Shown: positions 25,629-34,245 of the stretch, piece after piece
How the letters are laid out: each line of letters opens with the position of its first letter
Position numbering within the stretch: position 1 is the stretch's first letter
Origin: Neobacillus niacini
GTDB lineage: Bacteria; Bacillota; Bacilli; Bacillales; Cytobacillaceae
Direction: 5' to 3'
DNA: 64,000 nt
NCBI RefSeq assembly: GCF_023715415.1
Contig: NZ_JAMBOB010000012.1
Coordinates: 30,213 to 94,212, forward strand
Notes under the pieces: model-generated
The model's input: the letters and a program-made list of their open reading frames with translations, nothing else
The model's database searches: none
Told to the model about the DNA's origin: nothing
Made by a program: the position numbers and the translations under genes

Positions 25629-28300
25629 AGATGGAGAAGTTTGTTTACTTGTTTCATGAAGGAAATGGAAATATGAAGGAAACGCTTGGAGGAAAAGGGG
25701 CAAACCTAGCGGAAATGACGCGGATTGGACTGCCAGTCCCTTATGGTTTTACCATTTCGACACAAGCATGTAATGCCTATTATGATGCAGGAAAAATGAT
25801 TCCATCGCTCGTTGAAAGCCAAGTATTGGGAGCACTTAACACCCTAGAGGAAAAAATGGGGAAGAAACTAGGGGATGCACAAAATCCGTTACTTGTTTCT
25901 GTCCGTTCAGGTTCTGTATTTTCAATGCCAGGTATGATGGATACCGTATTAAACCTTGGAATGAATGATGAAACCGTTATTGGCATGGGAAAATTAACGA
26001 ATAATCCTCGTTTTGCCTATGATTCTTACCGACGTTTTATCCAAATGTTCAGTAATGTTGTCCTTGATATCAATACGTATTATTTTGAACAATTATTAGA
26101 AGAAACACGTGAGGAAAAGGGTTATAGTGCTGACCCAGAAATGACTGCTGAGGACTGGAAAGAAGTCATTGAAGGATATAAAGGAATTGTAAAAAAGCAT
26201 ACAAGAAAAGACTTCCCTCAGGATCCGAAGGAACAGCTATTTCTTGCCATTAATGCAGTGTTTGATTCTTGGAATAATCAGCGTGCGATCGTCTACCGCC
26301 GCCTGAACAAAATTCCGGATCACCTTGGAACGGCTGTAAATATCCAAAGCATGGTATTCGGCAACATGGGCAATGATTCAGGTACTGGCGTGGCCTTTAC
26401 TCGAAATCCTTCTACTGGTGAGCATGTCCTTTACGGTGAATATTTAATTAATGCGCAGGGTGAGGATGTGGTGGCAGGAATTCGTACACCACAGCCAATT
26501 CAAACTTTAAAAGATGAGATGCCTGCAGTTTTCAAACAATTTTCAGAAACATGTAAACGCTTGGAGCAGCATTATCAAGAAATGCAGGATATTGAATTTA
26601 CAGTAGAACGCGGGCAATTATTTATTCTTCAAACGCGAAATGGTAAACGGACGGCACAAGCTGCGATTCGGATTGCCGTTGAAATGGTGGAAGAAGGAAT
26701 TATAGATAAGAAAACTGCCTTGCTTCGTGTCGACCCAGATCAATTAAATCAACTGCTTCATCGCCGAATTGATGATAAATATGAGCGTACATTATTAGCA
26801 AAAGGTCTGCCAGCATCACCAGGTGCGGCAACTGGTCAAGTTGTTTTTGATGCAGACGAAGCTGAGGATTTAGGGAATGCTGGTAAAAAGGTTATTCTTG
26901 TTCGTCCAGAAACAACCCCTGATGATATTCATGGAATTGTTGCTGCTCAAGCAATCCTTACCAGCCGAGGTGGTATGACAAGTCACGCTGCAGTTGTTGC
27001 CCGCGGTATGGGTAAAGCATGTATTTGCGGATGTGATGCGCTTAAAATTGATGTAAAAGCAAAACAATTTAAAGTGGATGAAAAGGTTATCAACTACGGT
27101 GATGTCATCACGATTGATGGATCAACAGGGGAAATCATGCTAGGAGAAATTCCAATGATTGAGCCAGAGCTTTCAGATGAATTCCAGCTTTTGCTTGCTT
27201 GGGCTGATCAAGAACGAAAAATTGGTGTTCGAGCAAATGCTGATAATCCTGAGGATGCACAAAAAGCCTTTGAATTTGGTGCCGGTGGTATTGGATTATG
27301 CCGTACTGAGCATATGTTTATGGACTTGAAACGTATTCCAATCGTTCAAAAAATGATATTAGCTGAAACTTACAGCGAGCGTAAGGACGCACTAGCTGAA
27401 TTGCTGCCAATGCAGCAGGGTGACTTTGAAGGAATCTTTGAAGCGATGCAGGGATATCCGGTTACGATACGTTTATTGGATCCGCCTTTACATGAATTCT
27501 TACCAGATAAGGAAGAGCTGTTAGTCGAAGTGACGAAGCTGCAAATTCTTGATCCTTCCTCTCCTGAGCTGAAGAAAAAAGAGCTACTTTTGAAAAAGGT
27601 TCGCCAATTAGATGAATATAACCCAATGCTCGGACACCGCGGCTGCCGACTTGGAATGGTGTATCCTGAAATTTACGAAATGCAGGCTAAGGCGATTTTC
27701 TATGCGGCGGCTAAGCTTGCAGACAAAGGGATGGATGTTCAGCCTGAAATCATGATTCCGCTTGTTGGTCATGTTAATGAGTTGAAACAAATGCGACAGC
27801 TTGTGATTGATGCAGCTGAAAAAGTACAGGAAGAAACAAGCAAGGAATTTGAATATACAATTGGGACAATGATAGAAATTCCACGTGCAGCGATTACAGC
27901 TGACCAAATTGCACAAGAAGCAGATTTCTTCTCTTTTGGTACAAACGATTTAACACAAACCACATTTGGTTACAGCCGTGATGATGCAGAAGGAAAATTC
28001 CTTCAGAATTATATTGAAAATAAGGTATTGCCTGAAAACCCATTTGCTGTCCTTGATCAAGACGGTGTTGGTAGATTAGTAGAAATGGGCGTAAGACTTG
28101 GCCGTGAAACAAAGCCAACGTTAAAAACTGGAATTTGTGGTGAACATGGCGGCGAGAAATCGTCCATTGATTTCTGCTACAAAACAGGACTGGATTATGT
28201 GAGCTGTTCTCCTTACCGTGTGCCACTAGCCAGATTGGCAGCTGCACAAGCAACGATTCGTCATGATTCCAATAAAAAGGAAGTCTATACGACAGCCTAA
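25625..28300 (+). CDS. ppdK: Pyruvate, phosphate dikinase
   Basis: 891 residues, full length. It interconverts pyruvate, ATP and phosphate with PEP, AMP and diphosphate. N-terminal nucleotide-binding domain (1-340) with LGGKGANLAEM; swivelling domain with phosphohistidine H454 in GGMTSHAAVVARG; C-terminal PEP/pyruvate TIM barrel (about 520-885) with GGIGLCRTEHMF, GHRGCRLGM and the Cys-containing GICGEHGG. Start ATG 25625 overlaps the PDRP stop; ATG 25631 has better ribosome-site spacing and is equally possible. Regulation: phosphorylation by the adjacent PDRP near H454. Confidence 0.95.
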   Translation: MKMEKFVYLFHEGNGNMKETLGGKGANLAEMTRIGLPVPYGFTISTQACNAYYDAGKMIPSLVESQVLGALNTLEEKMGKKLGDAQNPLLVSVRSGSVFSMPGMMDTVLNLGMNDETVIGMGKLTNNPRFAYDSYRRFIQMFSNVVLDINTYYFEQLLEETREEKGYSADPEMTAEDWKEVIEGYKGIVKKHTRKDFPQDPKEQLFLAINAVFDSWNNQRAIVYRRLNKIPDHLGTAVNIQSMVFGNMGNDSGTGVAFTRNPSTGEHVLYGEYLINAQGEDVVAGIRTPQPIQTLKDEMPAVFKQFSETCKRLEQHYQEMQDIEFTVERGQLFILQTRNGKRTAQAAIRIAVEMVEEGIIDKKTALLRVDPDQLNQLLHRRIDDKYERTLLAKGLPASPGAATGQVVFDADEAEDLGNAGKKVILVRPETTPDDIHGIVAAQAILTSRGGMTSHAAVVARGMGKACICGCDALKIDVKAKQFKVDEKVINYGDVITIDGSTGEIMLGEIPMIEPELSDEFQLLLAWADQERKIGVRANADNPEDAQKAFEFGAGGIGLCRTEHMFMDLKRIPIVQKMILAETYSERKDALAELLPMQQGDFEGIFEAMQGYPVTIRLLDPPLHEFLPDKEELLVEVTKLQILDPSSPELKKKELLLKKVRQLDEYNPMLGHRGCRLGMVYPEIYEMQAKAIFYAAAKLADKGMDVQPEIMIPLVGHVNELKQMRQLVIDAAEKVQEETSKEFEYTIGTMIEIPRAAITADQIAQEADFFSFGTNDLTQTTFGYSRDDAEGKFLQNYIENKVLPENPFAVLDQDGVGRLVEMGVRLGRETKPTLKTGICGEHGGEKSSIDFCYKTGLDYVSCSPYRVPLARLAAAQATIRHDSNKKEVYTTA

Positions 28301-28314
28301 CTTTAATACGAAAT

Positions 28315-28352
28315 GAAAAAGCATATCCACTTACGTATGGATATGCTTTTTC
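28315..28352. terminator. Bidirectional terminator after ppdK
   Basis: AAAAAGCATATCCA pairs with TGGATATGCTTTTT. It lies between convergent ppdK and the GSDH gene. Confidence 0.85.
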
Positions 28353-28360
28353 TCTGTGAT

Positions 28361-29764
28361 TCAGGGAACAATTTCAAAAATGGTACCTTGGTTAAAATCT
28401 GTCACTTTGGATGAGCCATAAACCCCTAAATATAGTCTAGTCTGGTCTAGATTTGTTCCCAAACTAACATAAAAAGCTGATTGAGACCCAAAATCATATT
28501 CGGTTTTAATCACACTAAAATCATTTAGTTTACCAACTTGTCTTACTCTGGTATAGGCTAAAATCCCTTTTACCTGAGGTTGAGATTCTTTCCAGGCAAA
28601 ATCGGTAAACACAACGCTTCCTGTTAATCCGGGGATACCATTCCCCATATAGGCTTGCACTCCTGTAAGTGCCGTTCCACTAAACTTATCGGGTCGTGAA
28701 TCTCTATGAAAATAAGTAGCTAAAGGATGAATCCGCTGCGTTGAAGTGGTAATTGCTTCATTATAATAAGCAATGATTTTCTCATCCAATGGCGAATTCT
28801 CAGAGCAGGGTCTCATAAACGATGTAGGGAAATCACCTTCCCATCCTCGCCAGCCAAAGTTAATAAGTCCTTTTAGGTTAGTCATAGAATTAATGAAAGA
28901 AGCTTGAACAAGCTGTGTAACCGGTATAGGTTTATATTGAATGAATGAAAAAATTGCTTCCTCCAAATCTTGGCCGACATTTCCCACGTATTTAATATAT
29001 TCATGATTTAACCTTTGAAATGCAATGCCTGGTATATTCCGGACCCCTTTAGCGATTACCGTAAGTGTCTCCTGAATAGGTACGGGAAGTTCATTAAAAC
29101 GTGAGACTACAGGTGGGTTAGCGATAAATGTATCCTTAGCTACGTCAATTTCAATGATTTTTCCTACTATTTCCATATTATCTTGGCTTAAATTAAATGG
29201 ATCATAACCCGAGCCTCCATCTCCGGTTGTTAAAACAAGTTTTCCTGTTTCAGGGGAAAAATTTAAGCTATTGACCCCATTATGATTCATAAAGGGTCGT
29301 CTTAAGTTAAGTAGGGTCCTTCGTTTTTGAGGCTGGCCATTCGCTTGCAATATCCATTCTTCAACTGTATCAATATGATCATATTTAGTTTCTCTATTTG
29401 TCCACTTTAAGTTTAAGGTTTGGGGATCACATGGGTTAGGCATAAAATCGTCAGAAAGGGCACCAGGACCCTGTGATCCAGTTACTGAATAATGAAGATA
29501 AAACTGACCGTAATAATAAAAGTGGGGATGAAACGCAAGCCCTAGCAACCCCCGTTCATCATATCCACCAGAAGCACCTAATTTTATAATCCGCGGGCGA
29601 ATATCTAAAAAAGTCCTTACACCCCCGTTTCCTATGTAAAAAATCTCTCCTACCTGGGTTGCGATAAATAATCTTTCGGTTGAGTCACCAGGTAGTATGG
29701 CTGATTTTATAACAGTGGGTAAATTTATCTTACTTACAACGGGCCGCAAACGAACGTTAACCAC
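28361..29764 (-). CDS. PQQ-dependent sugar dehydrogenase-like (GSDH) beta-propeller protein
   Basis: 467 residues. ERGLLGLAFHPHF and DGGSGYDPFN match the soluble glucose/sorbosone dehydrogenase propeller family, and GFGWRGWEG-like and NVGQDLEEAIF segments are also typical. No signal peptide is visible: the protein starts MVNVRLRPV with no hydrophobic stretch, which is unusual for a family that is mostly secreted. PQQ synthesis genes are not nearby. Start GTG 29764 follows AAGGGGTGA by eight bases. The enzyme activity is uncertain; a structural or spore-surface role is possible. Confidence 0.75.
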   Translation of the reverse strand: MVNVRLRPVVSKINLPTVIKSAILPGDSTERLFIATQVGEIFYIGNGGVRTFLDIRPRIIKLGASGGYDERGLLGLAFHPHFYYYGQFYLHYSVTGSQGPGALSDDFMPNPCDPQTLNLKWTNRETKYDHIDTVEEWILQANGQPQKRRTLLNLRRPFMNHNGVNSLNFSPETGKLVLTTGDGGSGYDPFNLSQDNMEIVGKIIEIDVAKDTFIANPPVVSRFNELPVPIQETLTVIAKGVRNIPGIAFQRLNHEYIKYVGNVGQDLEEAIFSFIQYKPIPVTQLVQASFINSMTNLKGLINFGWRGWEGDFPTSFMRPCSENSPLDEKIIAYYNEAITTSTQRIHPLATYFHRDSRPDKFSGTALTGVQAYMGNGIPGLTGSVVFTDFAWKESQPQVKGILAYTRVRQVGKLNDFSVIKTEYDFGSQSAFYVSLGTNLDQTRLYLGVYGSSKVTDFNQGTIFEIVP

Positions 29765-29917
29765 CTAACTATTCACCCCTTCTAATGGCATTTTTCCTAT
29801 AAGAATATGACTAAATCTTATGCATTAGTACCAAATATGGATTCGTATGCCGCATTTTGAGATTAACGTCAGGATTATAGTAAATACTAAAAAAAACTCA
29901 AAAAAGGATTGATTATC

Positions 29918-30109
29918 GTGGGAGCCATTGAACGAAACGGATTTCGCTTTGTACCAGAATACAGTGTCAGCCACCAAAACGGGGCAATTCATGTCTATAA
30001 TAAGAATCGTTTAATTGAAGAAATCAAATTTCAGTTTTCAGGGGATTTTCCTGAACTAGATCAAATAGAAGATTTAGTGGATCAATACTGCAATCAGCGT
30101 CAAATTTAG
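29918..30109 (+). CDS. YbxH/DUF5370-like small protein
   Basis: 63 residues from GTG 29918, beginning MGAIERNGFRFVPEYSVSHQ and ending with a YCNQ segment. It resembles the B. subtilis YbxH type as I remember it, function unknown. AAGGA nine bases upstream supports GTG 29918 over TTG 29909. It is a short monocistronic unit that ends at a terminator overlapping the next promoter. Confidence 0.6.
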   Translation: MGAIERNGFRFVPEYSVSHQNGAIHVYNKNRLIEEIKFQFSGDFPELDQIEDLVDQYCNQRQI

Positions 30110-30132
30110 AGACCGAATATTTGTTCGGTTTC
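30107..30132 (+). terminator. Terminator after the YbxH-like gene
   Basis: AGACCGAA pairs with TTCGGTTT, followed by CTTGTTTTTT. Confidence 0.65.
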
Positions 30133-30149
30133 TTGTTTTTTGATATAAT
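30121..30149 (+). promoter_or_regulatory. Sigma-A promoter of the Suv3-like helicase gene
   Basis: TTGTTC (30121-30126), a 17-base spacer and TATAAT (30144-30149). The -35 lies inside the upstream terminator stem. No AGTAA/TTACT site is seen here. Confidence 0.6.
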
Positions 30150-30178
30150 AAAATTACAAAAAAATAAGGAGGGATAAT

Positions 30179-32755
30179 TTGAGTAAATTAACCGCCATTT
30201 ACCCTCAAGCGATTGAACACACGAAGAATAAAGTAATGGAAGATATGAACGAATACTTAGAGACAAAAGAAATTCTGCCTTCTTTTAGCCAATATTTAGC
30301 AGATCGTGGGCATTACTTGGAGCAAATCTGGGTCAATGTCTGGCTAAATAAGGTCACGAATGATGTCCCAAAGAATGAGAAGAAAGAGTTTTTGCGGGAA
30401 AAAGGGTTTGAGGTACAAGGTGTGGACCGCAAGCTAATAAATAAGCTCTTTCGGGATGAGATGAGAGAGTATCAGCCTTTTCGTGTTTTGGAATGGACTC
30501 AGGAAACCTTTCTTGATAAAGAAGAGGAATGGGAACAAAGATATCAACAAGCAAAAGCTGATTTTATTAAAAGACAAGAAGTCACCCGTCTTGAGGAAGT
30601 TCGACATCGTATTCGCGCCATGATAGAAGAGACTGCGGGTGATATGCTTGAGAATGATTATGCTCAAGTTTATCTTTATGTTCGGCATTTTACAGCCAAG
30701 CAATTAACTGCAGATATCAAAAATAATGTGAAATTTAAAAATGTTGACACCTTTGCGCTAGAAGAGAAATTAGAAGATGAAGGTCATTTTAACCCAGAAT
30801 CATACACAACGGTCGCAAAGTTTTTTGAGGAACTGACAGGGGATATTCATAAAACGGTAAATTGGGGAAGAAGTTTATATGAATATCAAACCTATTTTTT
30901 TGTATACGAAAGCTTAATTTCAGATTATCTGTCAGAACTGATTCCAGATAGGGTTCTAGATAAACTTCCAGTTGAAATAAAAGAACTGTATCAAGAAACA
31001 TTTGGTGAAAAACTTACTCCCTCTTTCATTAGGGGAAGTTTGACACAGCTTCTTTATGAAGTAGAAGACTATTTTATTGAGGATATCCAGGACGAGTACC
31101 TAACTGACCTATTAAAAATTGCTGATATACCATTTGAGCTTTCACTTCATCAGCAAATTTTTGAAAAGGACTTCGCTGAGAGAGAAAGAAAAAGAGCGGA
31201 GGAAGAGGCAGAATTACAACGGAAAAGAGAAGAAGAAGAACGAATGATGGAGGATATTTTCGGGCAGGAATACAATCCATCGTTTGGAAGACGTATTCGT
31301 TATATCCTTCATATTGGGGAAACCAATACCGGAAAAACACACCATGCCCTTGAACAAATGAAGGAAGCAACCAGCGGACTATATCTTGCCCCTTTAAGGC
31401 TATTAGCGCTGGAGGTTTATGATAAGTTAAATGCTGAAGGATTGCGATGCTCATTAAAAACAGGTGAAGAAGAAAAGATTGTTCCGGGTGCGAATCATTT
31501 TTCATGTACGGTAGAGATGTTTCATGAAAAAGAAAACTATGATGTTGTCGTCATTGATGAAGCACAAATGATTACCGATAAGGATCGTGGATTTTCGTGG
31601 TATAAGGCGATAACCAAAGCAAATGCAAGAGAAGTGCATATTATCGGGAGCAGAAACTCGAAACCAATGCTTTTACAGCTGTTAGGAGAGTCTGATATTG
31701 TCATCCACGAATATAGCCGTGATACACCTCTGGAAGTGGAATCAAAGGAATTCCATATTAAACATGTAAAAAAAGGGGATGCGCTGATTTGTTTTTCAAG
31801 GAAAAGGGTGCTTGAAACAGCTTCTAGGTTACAAAGCGACGGGCATACTGTCAGTATGATTTACGGCAGCATGCCGCCAGAAACGAGGAAAAAACAAATT
31901 GAGCAATTTAACAGCGGCAAAACAAAGGTCATTGTTGCCACGGATGCAATTGGAATGGGATTAAATTTACCGATTCGCCGGATTGTATTTTTAGAAAATG
32001 AGAAATTTGATGGTACGAGAAGACGGCTGTTAACCTCTCAGGAAGTAAAACAAATTGCCGGACGTGCAGGTCGCAAAGGGATTTATGATGTGGGGAAGGT
32101 TGCTTTCACAAAAGACATCAGGTTAATGAAGAAATTGCTGATTCAAGAGGATGAGCCTGTTCATACCTTTGCGATTGCTCCGACAAACTCAGTGTTTGAG
32201 CGGTTTCAGCGATATTACCGAGATTTAGGAACATTCTTTGAACTCTGGGGAAAATTCAATAGTCCGCCAGGAACGAAGAAAGCTTCATTAGCCGAGGAAC
32301 GGACACTTTACAACCTGATTGCAGGGACAGAGATTGAAGCACGCTTACCGTTAATGGATTTATATGGGTTTTTACATCTTCCTTTTTCGAAAAATGAACA
32401 AGTTTTAATAAGACAATGGGAAGATACGATGTATGCAATTATCCATGGCACTCCTCTTCCGGAACCACCATATAAGGAACGTAGCTTGGAGGATCTTGAG
32501 TTAGCTTATAAAGCGCTTGGTTTACATCTGCTCTTTCTGTATCGGTTAGGAGAGCGGACGGAGGCGATTTATTGGGAGCGGCTTCGTGAGGAAATGAGTG
32601 ACAAGGTTCAAGATAAATTAAAAACAGATATTAAAAAGTTCGTGAAAAAATGCAAAAACTGTGGAAAGAATCTTGCTTGGGACCACTCGTTCCCAACCTG
32701 TGATGCCTGCCATAGTGCTAAATATAGAAGAACTCGATATGCAGAGGACTTTTAA
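30179..32755 (+). CDS. Suv3-like DEAD/DEAH-box RNA helicase
   Basis: 858 residues. A long N-terminal region (1-370) without a recognised domain ends in a charged coiled coil (about 333-365). The helicase core follows: Walker A GETNTGKT (380-387, the Suv3-type variant), DEAQ at 460-463, an SAT-like/ATDAIGMGLNLP segment, and QIAGRAGRKG (625-634). A C-terminal zinc ribbon has CKNCGKN and CDAC. Suv3 relatives unwind RNA in degradation or processing. TTG 30179 follows AAGGAGGG. It has its own promoter and terminator and lies 125 bases before the HTH-F1beta gene. Confidence 0.82.
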   Translation: MSKLTAIYPQAIEHTKNKVMEDMNEYLETKEILPSFSQYLADRGHYLEQIWVNVWLNKVTNDVPKNEKKEFLREKGFEVQGVDRKLINKLFRDEMREYQPFRVLEWTQETFLDKEEEWEQRYQQAKADFIKRQEVTRLEEVRHRIRAMIEETAGDMLENDYAQVYLYVRHFTAKQLTADIKNNVKFKNVDTFALEEKLEDEGHFNPESYTTVAKFFEELTGDIHKTVNWGRSLYEYQTYFFVYESLISDYLSELIPDRVLDKLPVEIKELYQETFGEKLTPSFIRGSLTQLLYEVEDYFIEDIQDEYLTDLLKIADIPFELSLHQQIFEKDFAERERKRAEEEAELQRKREEEERMMEDIFGQEYNPSFGRRIRYILHIGETNTGKTHHALEQMKEATSGLYLAPLRLLALEVYDKLNAEGLRCSLKTGEEEKIVPGANHFSCTVEMFHEKENYDVVVIDEAQMITDKDRGFSWYKAITKANAREVHIIGSRNSKPMLLQLLGESDIVIHEYSRDTPLEVESKEFHIKHVKKGDALICFSRKRVLETASRLQSDGHTVSMIYGSMPPETRKKQIEQFNSGKTKVIVATDAIGMGLNLPIRRIVFLENEKFDGTRRRLLTSQEVKQIAGRAGRKGIYDVGKVAFTKDIRLMKKLLIQEDEPVHTFAIAPTNSVFERFQRYYRDLGTFFELWGKFNSPPGTKKASLAEERTLYNLIAGTEIEARLPLMDLYGFLHLPFSKNEQVLIRQWEDTMYAIIHGTPLPEPPYKERSLEDLELAYKALGLHLLFLYRLGERTEAIYWERLREEMSDKVQDKLKTDIKKFVKKCKNCGKNLAWDHSFPTCDACHSAKYRRTRYAEDF

Positions 32756-32787
32756 CGATATGATTCTTCAATCATATCGTTTTTTTA
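32755..32787 (+). terminator. Terminator after the Suv3-like gene
   Basis: ACGATATGATT pairs with AATCATATCGT around CTTC, followed by seven T. Confidence 0.88.
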
Positions 32788-32794
32788 CGTTTGG

Positions 32795-32866
32795 AGTAAA
32801 AATAATTACTTTTTAGAGTAATTAAATATTGCGTTTAAGAGTAAGTTGAATTACTATATAAAGTAA
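32795..32866. promoter_or_regulatory. Operator array: six AGTAA/TTACT half-sites in 11-bp phase
   Basis: AGTAA at 32795, TTACT at 32806, AGTAA at 32817, then AGTAA at 32840, TTACT at 32851, AGTAA at 32862. Within each triplet each half-site follows the last after exactly six bases and in alternating orientation; the triplets are 23 bases apart at their facing ends. The array fills the gap between the helicase terminator and the ribosome site, and its last half-site overlaps AAGGAGG. This is the expected look of an autoregulatory operator bound on one helix face. The binding protein is inferred to be the adjacent HTH protein. Confidence 0.6.
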
Positions 32867-32879
32867 GGAGGTGAAAATA

Positions 32880-33923
32880 ATGGAAAATATAAGACTAAAC
32901 GTTCCATTATTGCGAAGGAGGGTGCCAAACCTTACAAGTGCAGCACGTGAGGTAGGCTTAAGGCCGGCAACTGTATCGAATTTGTGTACGGGGAAAATTC
33001 CAGTAGGACGCTCGGAAGTTCGCACGATTGTAGCTTTAGCAGAATTAGCACAATGTAGTCTTGATGAATTGATTTTAAGAGGGGAGAATGTAGAGATGAT
33101 TGAGACGAAAATAAAAACATTAGATTTGTTTGCTCCGATTGTTAAGGGAGGAACTATTGGGCTTGTTGCTCGGCCAGGTATGGGTCAGTTGGTTGTTTTA
33201 GCAGAGTTATTTTATCGTTTTAAGAGAGAGGGATATGCAACCGTTTTATTAAAACCAGAAAACGATCATCCAGAGTTAGCGGAAATCCTAGAAGATACAG
33301 AAATTGTCGCTGAAAGCATTGATAAAGTTTTTGCAGAAATGTCTGTAGTTGGTAAGAATAAAGAAATTATTTTCGTTGCCGACCGTTCACATGTATTAAC
33401 AGGTGAAATCTACGAGCTTCAGGAAAAATTACAGGATGTTGATATCAAGACTGTTACAACCTTTTTGCTTGATTTAAAGGGAGCATCAGTGGATGAGGAC
33501 CTGCCATATGGACCGCTTGAAACACTGTGGCAGTTTGATATGGACCTAGCAGCAAGGCATCGTTACCCAGCTGTTAACCCCATCTACTCTACATCTTCTG
33601 TATTAGAAGGCGCACACCTAGACCAAAACCACCTAACTATCCAACAAAAGGCCCAAAAACTATTACGACGTTATCGAGAATTACGTTCGCTTGTAAATGT
33701 GAAAGGAATTAACGGAATACCTGCATCAGAAATGGAGACCTATCATCGTGGGGAACGTTTAGAAGCTTATTTGACACAGCCTTTCTATGTTGCCGAAGCC
33801 TTTACAGGTATTACAGGAGCAGAAGTAAGTCTGAAGGATACATTGAGTGACGTTAAGAAAATTTTAGATGGTGTGGTAGATTCAAAGGATATTGCCTCTT
33901 TGAATTTTATCGGAACGATTTAA
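32880..33923 (+). CDS. HTH domain fused to a degenerate F1-ATPase beta-like domain
   Basis: 347 residues from ATG 32880 (AAGGAGGTGA seven bases upstream; GTG 32871 lies inside that site). Residues 1-65 form an XRE/Cro-like helix-turn-helix (TSAAREVGLRPATVSNLCTG). Residues of about 75-347 resemble the F1 beta/AtpD core: LDLFAPIVKGGTIGLV, RYPAVNPIYSTSS, then LTQPFYVAEAFTG and VSLKDTLSDVKKILDG at the C-terminus. The Walker A loop, GGAGVGKT in F1 beta, reads ARPGMGQL (about 96-103), losing Lys and Thr, so ATP hydrolysis is unlikely. It may be a nucleotide-sensing or purely structural regulator. Confidence 0.75.
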   Translation: MENIRLNVPLLRRRVPNLTSAAREVGLRPATVSNLCTGKIPVGRSEVRTIVALAELAQCSLDELILRGENVEMIETKIKTLDLFAPIVKGGTIGLVARPGMGQLVVLAELFYRFKREGYATVLLKPENDHPELAEILEDTEIVAESIDKVFAEMSVVGKNKEIIFVADRSHVLTGEIYELQEKLQDVDIKTVTTFLLDLKGASVDEDLPYGPLETLWQFDMDLAARHRYPAVNPIYSTSSVLEGAHLDQNHLTIQQKAQKLLRRYRELRSLVNVKGINGIPASEMETYHRGERLEAYLTQPFYVAEAFTGITGAEVSLKDTLSDVKKILDGVVDSKDIASLNFIGTI

Positions 33924-33935
33924 TTGTTTTGTGTG

Positions 33936-34088
33936 CTGGAATGACTGAGATTGAAAATGGAATGAGGTTTCAGTAACTGCAGGGGGTCTGGAGTGACCGA
34001 GAATGAAAATGAAGTAGGGTTTCAGTCAATGCAGGGGGTCTGGAGCGACCGAGATTGGGAAAAGAAAGTTGTTGTTTCGGTCATTCCA
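33936..34088. repeat. Tandem 52-bp repeat, about 2.9 copies, each a stem-loop
   Basis: Units start at 33936, 33988 and 34040 with CTGGARYGACYGAGA and, in the first two, end in TGCAGGGGGT. Each unit can fold on itself; the third is strongest, TGGAGCGACCGAGA pairing with TTTCGGTCATTCCA. The look is that of an intergenic repeat family. Confidence 0.75.
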
Positions 34089-34121
34089 CTAGTCAACAAA
34101 GCTCATCATAATATTTCCACG

Positions 34122-34153
34122 AAAGGACGTAACGAATTCTGTTACGTCCTTTT
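34122..34153 (+). terminator. Terminator before hen1
   Basis: AAAGGACGTAAC pairs with GTTACGTCCTTT, loop GAATTCT, followed by TT and an AT-rich stretch. It ends the HTH gene transcript, so hen1-pnkp needs its own promoter. Confidence 0.8.
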
Positions 34154-34204
34154 AAATTTTATCAACATTTATTTCTAAAATATCCATTTTTATGTAATCA
34201 TAAT

Positions 34205-34221
34205 AGTAATCGAATTTTACT
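34205..34221. promoter_or_regulatory. AGTAA-N7-TTACT site upstream of hen1
   Basis: Same half-sites as in the array at 32795-32866 but with a seven-base gap. It ends 24 bases before the hen1 ATG, so a bound regulator would block initiation. It would join hen1-pnkp to the HTH gene in one regulon. Confidence 0.4.
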
Positions 34222-34245
34222 TCAGAAGAAAGTGAAGTGTAATGT

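Larger units (their letters stand above)
33924..34245. other. Non-coding gap between the HTH gene and hen1
   Basis: About 320 bases. It contains the 52-base tandem repeats, a terminator hairpin at 34122-34153 and an AGTAA/TTACT site before hen1. A 61-codon frame across the repeats has no ribosome site and is set by the repeats, so I do not call it. Confidence 0.7.

Noticed and set aside
33993..34178. 61-codon plus-strand frame across the 52-bp repeats
   Set aside because: No ribosome site, its content follows the repeats, and it runs through a terminator hairpin.
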